Made by a program: the position numbers and the translations under genes. Of a stretch of 64,000 nt of DNA, positions 54,799-64,000 are shown one piece after another. Every line of letters begins with the position of its first letter. Positions within the stretch are counted from its first letter, which is position 1. Source of the DNA: Tenacibaculum sp. SG-28 (lineage in GTDB: Bacteria; Bacteroidota; Bacteroidia; Flavobacteriales; Flavobacteriaceae); NCBI RefSeq assembly GCF_002954385.1, contig NZ_MQVY01000001.1:782892-846891 (forward strand), in the 5' to 3' direction. Under the pieces are notes generated by a model. The model saw only the letters and a program-made list of their open reading frames with translations, was not told the DNA's origin and did not search any database.

Positions 54799-57728
54799 AT
54801 GAAGTATTTTAAATTAATTTTATCTAGTATCGCACTATTAATTTCATCCCAAATATTTGCACAGCAAGTATTAAAAGGTGTGGTTCTAGAGAAAGCTACA
54901 GGTGAAGGATTACCTGGAGTATCCGTAGTCGTAAAAGGAACTACGAAGGGAACTTCTTCTGATTTTGAAGGGAATTTTCAATTAGAAAACATACAATCAG
55001 GAGATGTAATAGTATTTAGTTCTGTAGGATTACTAACGAAAGAAGTTACGATTTCCAATAATTTTCAACTTACCATAACTTTAGAGAATGACGCGCAACA
55101 ATTAGATGAGGTGGTTCTTGTAGGATATGGTTCAACTACCAAAAAAGATGCCACAGGTTCTGTGGAATCTATTACAGAAAAAGATTTTACTAAAGGAAAT
55201 ATTGTTACTCCTGAAAATTTATTAAGCGGTCGCGTTGCCGGCGTAAATATTACTACAAGTGGAGCACCTGGTTCTGGATCGGAAATACGGATTAGAGGAG
55301 GATCCTCTTTATCTGCATCTAATGCACCGCTTATTGTAATTGACGGACTACCTATCGATAATAATGGAACCACTGGTTCTAGAGGTGTATTAGCCAACAT
55401 CAACCCTAATGACATTGCTTCTTTCTCTGTCTTAAAAGATGCCTCTGCTACTGCTATTTATGGTTCTAGAGCTTCAAATGGTGTGATAATCATCACCACC
55501 AAAAAAGGAAAAGCAAACTTTAGCTTCAACTACGATGTTCAATATACCTTTGGTGAAATTAGAGATCGTGTAGAAGTTTTTGGTTCGGATGCTTTTCGAG
55601 CAATAATTGCAGAACAACGGCCAGATGATGTAGGTATGTTAGGTAGTGCTAACACCAATTGGCAAGATGAAGTCTTACAAGAATCGGTGTCGTCTATGCA
55701 TAATTTATCGTTACGCGGTACTATTTTAAATGCAGTTCCTTTCCGTTTATCAGCTGGTTTTACAGACCAAGAAGGAAATATTTTAACTTCTAACTTTGAA
55801 CGAAACAACGCATCTCTTTCTTTGAGCCCAAGCTTATTTGACGATCATTTAAAGGTTAATGCTAATATTAATAGAGTTCATGAAAGTAGTAGGTTTGCCG
55901 ACGCAGGTCAATTAGGCGCTGCAATGCGTTATGACCCGACACAACCAGTGTATGATGCGAATTCACGATTTGGTGGTTTTTACCAACACACAACCAATAG
56001 TAATGGAACAACCATAGTCTTAAATGGTACCACGAATCCAGTGGCAAACTTATTGCAAAGAAGTAACTATGGTAGAGCAAGTAGAACCTACGGTAATGTA
56101 CAATTAGATTATAACTTCACTTTTTACCAGAGTTAAAAGCTGTTGTAAATGTAGGATATGATGAAACCAAAGGAAACGGTACCGATCGTACTTCATTACA
56201 GGTTCCTGTTTCTTCTTCCAATCCTGATTTTATTGGAAATGACTCCTACAGTTCTCAAACAAGAACAAACAAATTACTCGATGGATATTTAAACTACAAA
56301 AACAACCTTACAGAGAATCTTGTTGGAGATTTTACAGCAGGTTATTCGTATCAAAAATTCACCAACGAAGGGTTCAATTCTGGAAACACAAGAAATCCAT
56401 CTAACGAATCGGATACCTATACCGATGATCCTGTGGTACTAATAGGATTCTTCGGAAGAGCAAATCTTACATTTTTAGATAAATATTTACTAACTCTAAA
56501 CTACAGAAGAGACGGTACCTCTCGTTTTTCAGAGGATAACAGATGGGGTGATTTTGGTGGTGCTGCAGTAGCTTGGAAAATTAGTGAAGAAAATTTCTTA
56601 AAAGACTCAAAAGTAATTTCAGACCTAAAACTACGCGCAAGTTATGGTAGTACAGGGCAGCAGAATATTGATGCTAGAGGATTATTTTTAGAACAGTATC
56701 GATTGGGTAATTTTAACTCACAGTATATTTTAGGTAATAACCCATATACTATTGCAATTCCATCTAGAATTAATAAAGATCTTAAATGGGAAACTACTAA
56801 AACGATTGAATTTGGTATTGACTATGGTCTTTTTGAAAATAGATTTAACGGTTCTATTAGTGCTTACCAAAAAAATTCAACCGATTTATTATTCAACGAT
56901 GTTTCTGTAGCCGATGGTACTAATTTTTCTAATACCATTACGAAAAACATTGGGGAGTTACAGATTAGAGGTCTTGAATTCTCTATTAATGGAGATATTT
57001 TAAATTCGGAAGATTTTCAATGGAATTTTAACCTTAACGGAACTTTTTTCGATCGTGAGATAAAAGAGTTAGCGCTAGGACAGGATGTTAGAACTGGTGG
57101 GATTGCTGGTGGAACAGGAAATACCATTCAATTATTGAGTGAAGGGTACGCGCCGAATTCTTTCTACGTGTATAAGCAAATTTACAATACCGCTGGAAAT
57201 CCTATAGAAGGGGCATATGTAGATCAAAATGGTGATGGAATAATCAATGACAATGATAGGTATTTAAAAGGTAGTCCCGACCCGGATGTTATCTTCGGAT
57301 TCCAAACGAATTTTAATTACAGAAATTTTGACGTATCTTTCAATTTGAGAGCAAACATTGGGAATTATGTATATAATAATGTAAATTCCTCAAGAGCGCA
57401 ACTAGAGTTATTACAAGATAATGCAGTATTAGGAAATATACCTACTGCTGTTTTAGATACTAACTTTTTGAGAACATCGGATGTTATTATTTCTGATATT
57501 TATTTAGAGAATGCTTCTTTCTTAAAAATGGATAACATTACGATGGGGTATACATTTAATCCTATCAAAAAGTTTTCTAATACAAGTTTACGTTTATGGG
57601 CAGGTATGCAAAATGTATTTACCATTACCAACTACAGTGGTTTAGACCCAGAGGTATTTAATGGTATAGACAATACTATTTACCCAAGACCCCGAAATAT
57701 ATTAGTTGGTGCCAATATTAAATTTTAA
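54799..57728 (+). CDS. susC: SusC/RagA TonB-linked outer-membrane glucan transporter, apparent frameshift
   Basis: TonB-dependent transporter that imports alpha-glucan oligosaccharides through the outer membrane. About 977 residues joined. Signal peptide (MKYFKLILSSIALLISSQIFAQ), carboxypeptidase-D-like domain (LKGVVLEKATGEGLPGVSVVV), TonB-box-like region (LDEVVLVGYG), plug (DATGSVESITEKDF, LLSGRVAGVNITTSG, IRIRGGSSLSASNAPLIVIDG in parts, ILKDASATAIYGSRASNGVI-type motif), then the beta barrel ending with ILVGANIKF. The frame breaks at 56121-56125 (T5, six expected), and one base restores NFTFLPELKAVVNVGYDET. SusD follows by 12 bp. Confidence 0.92.
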
Positions 57729-57740
57729 ATCGGTTACGAA

Positions 57741-59347
57741 ATGAAAAAAATTAATCAAAATATACAAGTAGTTTTCATCGCATTGATGGTTATTACTATT
57801 GGATTTAGCGCTTGTACCAGTGATTTAAATGTATCACCACAAGACGACGATAATTTATTAAGTGAAGACCTCTTTGCAGACGAAGATTCCTACAAACAAG
57901 TACTTGCAGGGGTGTATGCCAATTTGTCTTTAACTGGAACAGACGGCGCAAGTTCTTCTAATATTCAAGGATTAGATGCCGGAACAAGCCAATACGGTAG
58001 GGTGTTGTTGTATTTACAAACCTTAAGTGCAGATCAAATGATATGGTCATACGAAAACGATCCAGGAACTAGAGAAATTCAGAGAAATATTTGGACAGCG
58101 CAAAACCCTTTAATTGTTGGTATGTTTGGTAGAGCGCATGTTTCTATTGCATTTGCTAATAATTTTTTACGCGAAACTACAGCGGACAAACTTAACGAAA
58201 GGAATGTATCGGAAACCACTAAGGCAGATATCGTTGCTATAGAGCTGAAGCCAGATTTTTACGAGCATTATCGTATTATCACCTTATGGATCTTTTCGGT
58301 AAAGCAAATTTTATAACCGAAGACACCTCATTAAATAGTTATCCAGAGCAAGCAGATAGAGCTACATTATTTAGTTTTATCGAGAGTGAATTAACTGCTA
58401 TTGAAAGTGATTTAATTGCTCCGCAAAGTAACGAATACGGTAGAGCAGACCGTGGCGCCCTATGGATGTTAATGGCAAAAATATACCTTAATGCAGAAGT
58501 GTATATAGGAGAAGATAAATATGCAGAATGTTTAGCGTATTGCGATAAGATCATCGGTGCTGGCTATGGTTTAGCAGAAGAATATTCGCATAATTTTATG
58601 GCAGACAACAATACTAATTCTGCAAGAAATGAAATTATTTTCCCTTTAATTTCTGATGGTTTGAATACACAAAATTACGGTCCGACTACTGTTATGGTAA
58701 ATGGCCAAGTAGGTAGTATCGAAAAGAATGGAGCTTCAATGGGTGTCGGTGACGGCGGCTGGGGTGGTGCAATTCGAATCAGAAAGCAATTGGCAAACCT
58801 ATTTAGCGGAACTAATTTTGCAAATGATGCGAGAAACACTATAATTTCTGCAGATAGACCTATCGAAATAGAAGATATATCAGACAGAGACTCTGGATAT
58901 ATACTTACAAAGTATTCAAATAGAACTTCCTTGGGTGAAGCAGGAAATGATCAAACTTTTGTGGATACAGACTTTCCTTTATTTCGATTGGCTGACGTAT
59001 ATCTAATGTATGCAGAGGCACATTTAAGAGGTGGCGGCGGCTCAGCATCTAATGCTGTGGCTTACATCAATGCTTTACGTTCTAGGGCCAATAACCCAGA
59101 AAACATAGATGCAACCACTTTAAATTTAGATTTTATATTAGACGAAAGAGCCAGAGAACTACACTGGGAAGCTAAAAGAAGACAAGATTTAATTCGATTT
59201 AATAAATTCACCGGTGGGGTTTATAATTGGGCATGGAAAGGAAATGGTAGTAATGGTATTTCTATTTCTAACAATCTAAAGGTTTATCCTATTCCAGAAA
59301 ATAGTTTATTGGCGAACCCTAATTTAACACAAAACACTGGTTACTAA
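57741..59347 (+). CDS. susD: SusD/RagB glycan-binding lipoprotein, apparent frameshift
   Basis: Surface lipoprotein that caps SusC and binds glucan. About 536 residues joined. Lipoprotein signal with the lipobox GFSACTSDLN. Helical TPR-like body: LLSEDLFADEDSYKQVLAGVYAN-type N-terminus (in parts), RFLRALSYYHLMDLFG after frame repair, NSYPEQADRATLF, RADRGALWMLMAKIYLNAEV-type segment, and the C-terminal LDERARELHWEAKRRQDLIRF and YPIPENSLLANPNL. The frame breaks near 58244 (GG to G), restoring IEAEARFLRALSYYHL. The RagB/SusD signature is clear. Second gene of the susCDE-type operon. Confidence 0.92.
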
Positions 59348-59358
59348 AACATATAATC

Positions 59359-60489
59359 ATGAAAAAACTAATTATAAAAAATACATATTTAGTGTTTTTA
59401 GGACTATTATCCTTGTTTGTAAATTCATGTGATGATACCTCGGAAACATTTTCAATCGATACCAATCCAACTGCTCCAGTTTTGGCAGATTTGAATTTTA
59501 GCGAAATTGAACTAGATGCTAATAATGCTAACAATCCTGCCATGACCTTGAGTTGGGAAGACGCCGATTACGGGCAACAACTTGCTATTAATTACGGTGT
59601 TGAATTTTCGAGTGACGAAGCGTTTACCGAGACGGTTAATGGCGGAAGTTTAACTGGAAAAAATGCCTTAACGTTATCTGTTGGCGAGTTAAATAGTATT
59701 GCTAGTGAGGCAGGCTTAAATCCTTTTGAGTGGGGTACACTATACGCAAGAGTAGTTTCTTCCTTAGGGAGTCAAAAAAGCGAACAAGTATACTCTAATG
59801 TAATAGATTTTTCAGTGTATCCATTTTTCAATTATCCATACAAGGAATATTATTTAGTTGGAAATGCAACGGCACCAGGATGGGATAATAATAATAACAA
59901 CCCTCCCCTATTTCGCGATGTAAATGATCCTAACATCTACTCGTACTCTGGAAATTTTGTTGACGGGCAATTTAAGGTTTTAGAATTCCCTGGTTTATGG
60001 CAACCGCAATGGGGTACTAACGATGGAACATTAAGTAACGGCGTTTATGCTGGGTCTATAGATGTAAATCCTGGAGGAGGTACTGACCCAGGAACCTTTC
60101 CAAACAACAATACAGATGCAACCGGTGGTAGTTACACATTTACTATTAACTTTACCACAAAAGAATACACGCTTACTACATTTAATGCACCAAACACTCC
60201 AAGTCCGGCAAGTTTAAGCCTAGAAGGTAGTGGTGTAAAAGATGGTGCACCAAAAGCCTTTACTGCGTTACCATCAGATGGTCACATTTGGTACGTAAAT
60301 AATGTGCGTTTGAAACCAGGGACAATAAATTTCGTTACCGACAGTGGAAGTGCATGGGGAAGTGAAGTTGCTTTCGGCGGTATCGCCACAGAAAATGGAG
60401 GAGATATTCCTGTGATTGTAGAAGCAGACTATAATGTTTGGTTTAATGACCTAACAGGTCAGTATATTTTTATCCCTCTTGATTTATAA
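59359..60489 (+). CDS. susE: SusE-like starch-binding lipoprotein
   Basis: 376 residues. Lipoprotein signal (IIKNTYLVFLGLLSLFVNSC). The N-terminal SusE-type Ig-like domain (APVLADLNFSEIELDANNAN, NPAMTLSWEDADYG, YGVEFSSDEAF) is followed by a C-terminal half with starch-binding-like modules: YYLVGNATAPGWDNNNNNPP, QFKVLEFPGLWQPQWGTNDG, GGSYTFTINFTTKEYTLTTF. The W and G/N-rich loops are as in SusE/SusF modules, which bind malto-oligosaccharides on the cell surface and may regulate the size of glucan taken up. Lies 11 bp after susD. Confidence 0.87.
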   Translation: MKKLIIKNTYLVFLGLLSLFVNSCDDTSETFSIDTNPTAPVLADLNFSEIELDANNANNPAMTLSWEDADYGQQLAINYGVEFSSDEAFTETVNGGSLTGKNALTLSVGELNSIASEAGLNPFEWGTLYARVVSSLGSQKSEQVYSNVIDFSVYPFFNYPYKEYYLVGNATAPGWDNNNNNPPLFRDVNDPNIYSYSGNFVDGQFKVLEFPGLWQPQWGTNDGTLSNGVYAGSIDVNPGGGTDPGTFPNNNTDATGGSYTFTINFTTKEYTLTTFNAPNTPSPASLSLEGSGVKDGAPKAFTALPSDGHIWYVNNVRLKPGTINFVTDSGSAWGSEVAFGGIATENGGDIPVIVEADYNVWFNDLTGQYIFIPLDL

Positions 60490-60507
60490 TACATAACAAA
60501 TTTTAGC

Positions 60508-62183
60508 ATGAAATATTTTATACATAAAATACAGTACTTTTTACTTGCAATAATGCTTGTAATTAGTTCTTGTGAGGTAGAAGACAATTTAAATGTTGTT
60601 ATGCCTGAGGCTGCTTTCACATTAGAAACTCCCGGTATAACAAGTGTTTTTTTAAACTTTTCATTACCGAATAATCCGGCTTTTACAATTACTTGGCAAG
60701 ACGCCATTACCGATAGCTCTTCGTACACCATAGAGATTTCTGATACTGAGGAATTTACTAATACCGAAATTTTAGGTACTTCTGAAACTGCATCATTCTC
60801 TATGACCGTTGCTGAATTTAACACTGCAATTAATAAATTGATAGCTTCTTCTTTTAAAGATGTAGCAATTTATTTTAGAGTGAAGGCTGGTGATGCGGTA
60901 AGTAATACTATTTTATTATTGGTAACTACGTACCCAATTAACCCGCCATCTTTTGAAGGAATTGCAGAGGGAGATACCTTTGCTTTATCCAAAGATAATA
61001 AAGATGATGTTGCAGTAACTATTGCATGGAACGATCCTATCTTAGATGCAACACTTAATATCGATGCAGAATATACGATAGAGGCATCAAGCGTGGCAGA
61101 TGATTTTACTGCACCAATTGAAATTGCAAAAGTTTCTAATGTAAATAGTTACGATGTAAAAGTATCCAAGCTTAATGCAATCGCTCTCGAAAGCGGAATT
61201 GCACCCGATACGAATGGAGATTTATTACTTCGAATAAAATCTGTTATTACAGACAATGGCAATACTTTAGAAAGAATTAATACACCTATTAAGATTTCGG
61301 TTACTACCTACAAAACAGTTCTAGATTTATCAACTACATGGGGAATCGTAGGAGAATTTACAGGTTGGGGAAGTGATGCTGATGCTCCGTTTTGGAAAAC
61401 GGAAGAAGATGGCGTGCTTAATGCTTATGTAACACTTCCTGTAGGTGAGATTAAATTCAGAGAAAATAGCGATTGGACAAATAATTACGGAGATACTGGT
61501 GCAGATGGAACATTAGAGGCTGGCGGAACTAATATTAGTATTGCAGAAGCAGGCTCGTACAAAGTAACCATGAATCTTAATGACCTAACCTACACCATTG
61601 AAAAATTCTCTTTGGGTATTGTTGGTAGTGCTTATAATAATTGGGGGCTACGCCGGATTTCATGCTAGAATATGACCAATACTCAGATGTTTTTAGGGGA
61701 ATTGTAACCTTGTTAGACGGGGAGATGAAATTTAGAATGAATAATGCATGGGATGAAAACTACGGTGATGATGGTGCTGATGGAACTTTAGAGCCTGGCG
61801 GACAAAATCTATCAGTAACTGCAGGTATATATATAGTAACCGTTAATTTAAACGAAAAAACATATTCACTACAACAAATAGAAAATGTATGGGGCTTAGT
61901 AGGTAGTGCATACAATAACTGGGGAGCTACTCCGGATGCACAATTTACAAGAGACTGGTCGAACCCGTTAGAAGACATTTGGATTCTTGAAAATGTAGAT
62001 TTGTTAGATGGTGAATTTAAGTTTAGAGCAAACAATGCTTGGGATGTAAATTACGGTGATAACGGAGGCGATGGAACTCTTGAAATTGGGGGTGCTAACA
62101 TCGTTTCAACCGCTGGAAATTACACCATTACGCTAGATTTTTCCGATCCTGCAAATCCAACATATACGATAGATCAAAATTAA
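60508..62183 (+). CDS. susF: SusF/SusE-like lipoprotein with three tandem binding modules, apparent frameshift
   Basis: About 558 residues joined. Lipoprotein signal (KYFIHKIQYFLLAIMLVISSC). SusE-like Ig domains (about 20-265) contain FTITWQDAITDSSSYTIEIS and a second VTIAWNDPILDATL region. Three modules of about 90 residues follow, each beginning WGIVGEF or GSAYNNWGATPD and containing an N-x-WD/WT-x-NYGD motif and a GTLExGG loop. The frame breaks in the G5 run at 61643-61647 (six expected), and one base restores NNWGATPDFMLEYD. It probably binds starch on the surface; SusF is the closest Bacteroides thetaiotaomicron counterpart. Followed by a terminator. Confidence 0.86.
61339..62177 (+). 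repeat. Three tandem starch-binding-module repeats
   Basis: Repeat units near 61339-61612, 61613-61888 and 61890-62177. All have a W/G-V/L-VGxx start, a D/N-rich hinge and NYGD...DGTLExGG. Units two and three share GSAYNNWGATPD exactly, pointing to recent duplication; unit one is more diverged. Confidence 0.8.
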
Positions 62184-62202
62184 CATTTCTCATTATTAAA
62201 TT

Positions 62203-62235
62203 AAAGGCTGTTTTTAATATGGAAACAGCCTTTTT
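62203..62235 (+). terminator. Terminator after the susF-like gene
   Basis: AAAGGCTGTTT and AAACAGCCTTT form an 11-bp stem with a 9-base loop and end in TTTTT. It lies 19 bp after the stop and ahead of the next GH13 gene, which starts 22 bp further on. Confidence 0.85.
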
Positions 62236-62256
62236 CTTTCCTAGATTTGTATCCTT

Positions 62257-64000
62257 ATGAAAAAAATACAACTTATTCTTATCCTTTTTGTTAGTTGTGC
62301 AATACGCGCACAAATAACCACCAATCCAGGTACCCCAACGATTAGTGATGAAATAGTAATAACCCTTGATACTTCTGGAACAGAATTAGAAAATTACACC
62401 GGTGATATCTATGCACATACCGGCGTTACCGCTGACGATGAACAATGGCAAAATGTAATTGGAACATGGGAGATAATGAAGTGCAACCTAAATTTACCAA
62501 AACAGCATCCAATACCTATACTTTAACCATAACAGGTAATGTTTATGAATTTTATGATGTAGCAACAACAGTAAGTATTTCCGAAATCAATATAGTAGCA
62601 AGATCGGAAGATACTACCTTACAAACCAGACCGGATATTCACATTGAAGTTTTTTCTAATGAGTTAAATCTTCAGTTTACAAACCCAGATAACAATAGTA
62701 TTTATGAAGCGAATACTGCCACTACTATCACCGCAGAAGCAACTACGGAAGCTACCCTGGAATTATATGTAAATGATGAACTAATTGCATCGCAAACTGA
62801 CAGTAAGATTATAACAGAAGCGTATACTTTTAGTACAACCGGTCAACAAGTCATAAAAGCAATCGCAACCGCCAATGGAGTGACCAAAGAAACGAATATT
62901 AGCGTGTATGTAAAAACAATAACTACAAACGAAACGAAACCAACTAATGCAGCAAATGGGGTTACATTGAATGCAAATAATTCGGTAACATTTATTTTGT
63001 TAGCACCTGAAAAATCGGATATTTTTTTACTTGGTGATTTTAACGGTTGGAATGTTCAAGAGGAGTATCAAATGAAAAAAGATGGTGATTATTTCTGGAT
63101 TACAATTAGTGATTTAGATCCTGACCAAGAATACGCATACCAGTATTTTATCGATTATTCCAAGAAAATCGCAGATCCGTATGCAAGAAAAGTTTTGGAT
63201 AAAGCAAACGATAAATTTATAGATCCAATTAACTATCCTAATTTAAAAGAGTTTCCAGCAGAGGCCGATGGTATTGTAAGTACATTCCAAATTGAAGAAG
63301 ATGCCTACAATTGGCAGCAAGCATCGTTTACAAGACCTAAAAAAGAAGAATTGATTATTTATGAACTTTTGGTTAGAGATTTCTCAGAAAACGACAGCTA
63401 TGAAGCGGTTATTAGTAAATTAGATTACCTTGAAGATTTAGGGGTAAATGCGATTGAGTTAATGCCTGTAAATGAATTCGAAGGAAATGACAGCTGGGGG
63501 TATAATGTTTCGCACTTTTTTGCCCTAGATAAAGCCTATGGAACTAAAAACAAGCTCAAAGAACTAATCGATAAATGCCACCAGCGAGGTATTGCCGTAT
63601 TGCTGGATGTTGTATATAATCATTCCTACAGTCAGTGCCCTTTGGTTCAGATGTACGAATATGATACCAACAATGGCTCTACGACTAACAATCCTTTTTA
63701 CAACGATGAACATAACTTTGAAAATGAGGCACTGCAATTTGGATTTGATTTCAATCATGAATCTGCGTACACGCAACAGTATTTTAAAGATGTGATGTCG
63801 TATTGGATTAATGAATTTAAAATTGATGGATTCCGCCTCGACTTTACCAAAGGGTTTACCAATACTTTTTACCCAAATAGTGGTGACCAATGGGGCAATG
63901 GATACAATCAAGATAGAATCGATATTCTAAAAAATTATGCAACTCATGTATGGGAAAATCACGGTAGTGATTTTTATATGATATTAGAACATTTAGCAGA
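62257..64000 (+). CDS. GH13 alpha-amylase with N-terminal Ig-like/CBM48 region, apparent frameshift, runs off the window
   Basis: Starts with a signal peptide (MKKIQLILILFVSCAIRAQ) and no lipobox cysteine at a likely site, so exported. The N-terminal region has an Ig-like module (TDEVVxx-type beta strands), then a CBM48-like stretch (SDIFLLGDFNGWN) and the GH13 barrel: NAIELMPVNEFEGNDSWGYN, DVVYNHSYSQ, the nucleophile Asp in GFRLDFTKGF and the acid Glu in MILEHLA. The frame is lost at 62468-62470 (GGG, four expected), restoring GTWGDNEVQPKFTK; from there the frame is open to position 64000. Likely a secreted, surface or type IX-exported endo-acting amylase or pullulanase. It belongs with the sus genes though a terminator precedes it. 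Confidence 0.88.

Noticed and set aside
1..64000. tRNA genes, insertion sequences, integrase or attachment sites
   Set aside because: Looked for in intergenic regions; no cloverleaf-like segment, transposase motif or flanking direct repeats could be supported.

Overview
The window looks like a chromosome segment of a marine-type member of the Flavobacteriaceae (Bacteroidota). The support is low GC content, promoter boxes of the TAnnTTTG type, a SusC/SusD glycan-uptake locus, families largely confined to this phylum (DUF4290, DUF6787, DUF6495) and Flavobacteriia-type DnaJ and MurA. I saw no tRNA, rRNA, CRISPR array, prophage or insertion sequence. The only RNA gene found is the RNase P RNA (minus strand, about 34963-35266).

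Layout. (1) 1-2154: end of a broken magnesium-chelatase-like AAA ATPase, a decayed stretch, and an orphan response regulator whose phospho-acceptor Asp is Asn. (2) 2296-8669: a damage-response cassette. A LexA/UmuD-like XRE-S24 regulator and an exonuclease/GIY-YIG nuclease run rightward; a DnaE-type polymerase and a Y-family polymerase run leftward. Both arms share a 54-bp promoter/operator region. (3) 8666-13134: LysR regulator, hutH and hutU. (4) 13342-19333: DUF6787 protein, MscS channel, and topoisomerase IV genes parE and parC with a tiny membrane-protein gene between them. (5) 19589-26996: a tightly packed 12-gene leftward operon with two photolyase/cryptochrome genes, GTP cyclohydrolase I, a eukaryote-like 6-pyruvoyl-tetrahydropterin synthase, an SDR protein without the usual Tyr, glutathione peroxidase, CIA30, DUF2452, SRPBCC, TIGR03643 and two proteins I do not recognise. 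Its promoter overlaps a perfect 12-bp inverted repeat. This is the strongest candidate for an under-described system: a light/UV protection regulon with its own pterin supply. (6) 27379-42372: housekeeping genes (TrmH, sirtuin, tandem aconitases, rnpB, dnaJ/grpE, murA, UvrD-type helicase). (7) 42408-64000: an alpha-glucan (starch/maltodextrin) utilisation locus. Leftward genes encode two GH13 enzymes, GH31, an esterase, GH65 phosphorylase, beta-phosphoglucomutase, an MFS transporter and a LacI regulator. Rightward genes encode SusC, SusD, SusE, a SusF-like protein and a further GH13 that runs off the window.

How the last locus should work: SusCDEF-type proteins bind and import glucans at the outer membrane. 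Secreted or periplasmic GH13 and GH31 enzymes cut them. The MFS protein imports maltose, GH65 phosphorolyses it to glucose plus beta-glucose 1-phosphate, and PgmB makes glucose 6-phosphate. LacI probably senses the sugar and acts at a CG-centred palindrome upstream of susC.

Quality warning: twelve genes carry about fifteen apparent frameshifts, almost all one-base losses in short homopolymers. They lie at 1-14.4 kb and 44.6-62.5 kb, with none in the 30 kb between. I treat most as probable sequence errors and give full-length spans for those genes.
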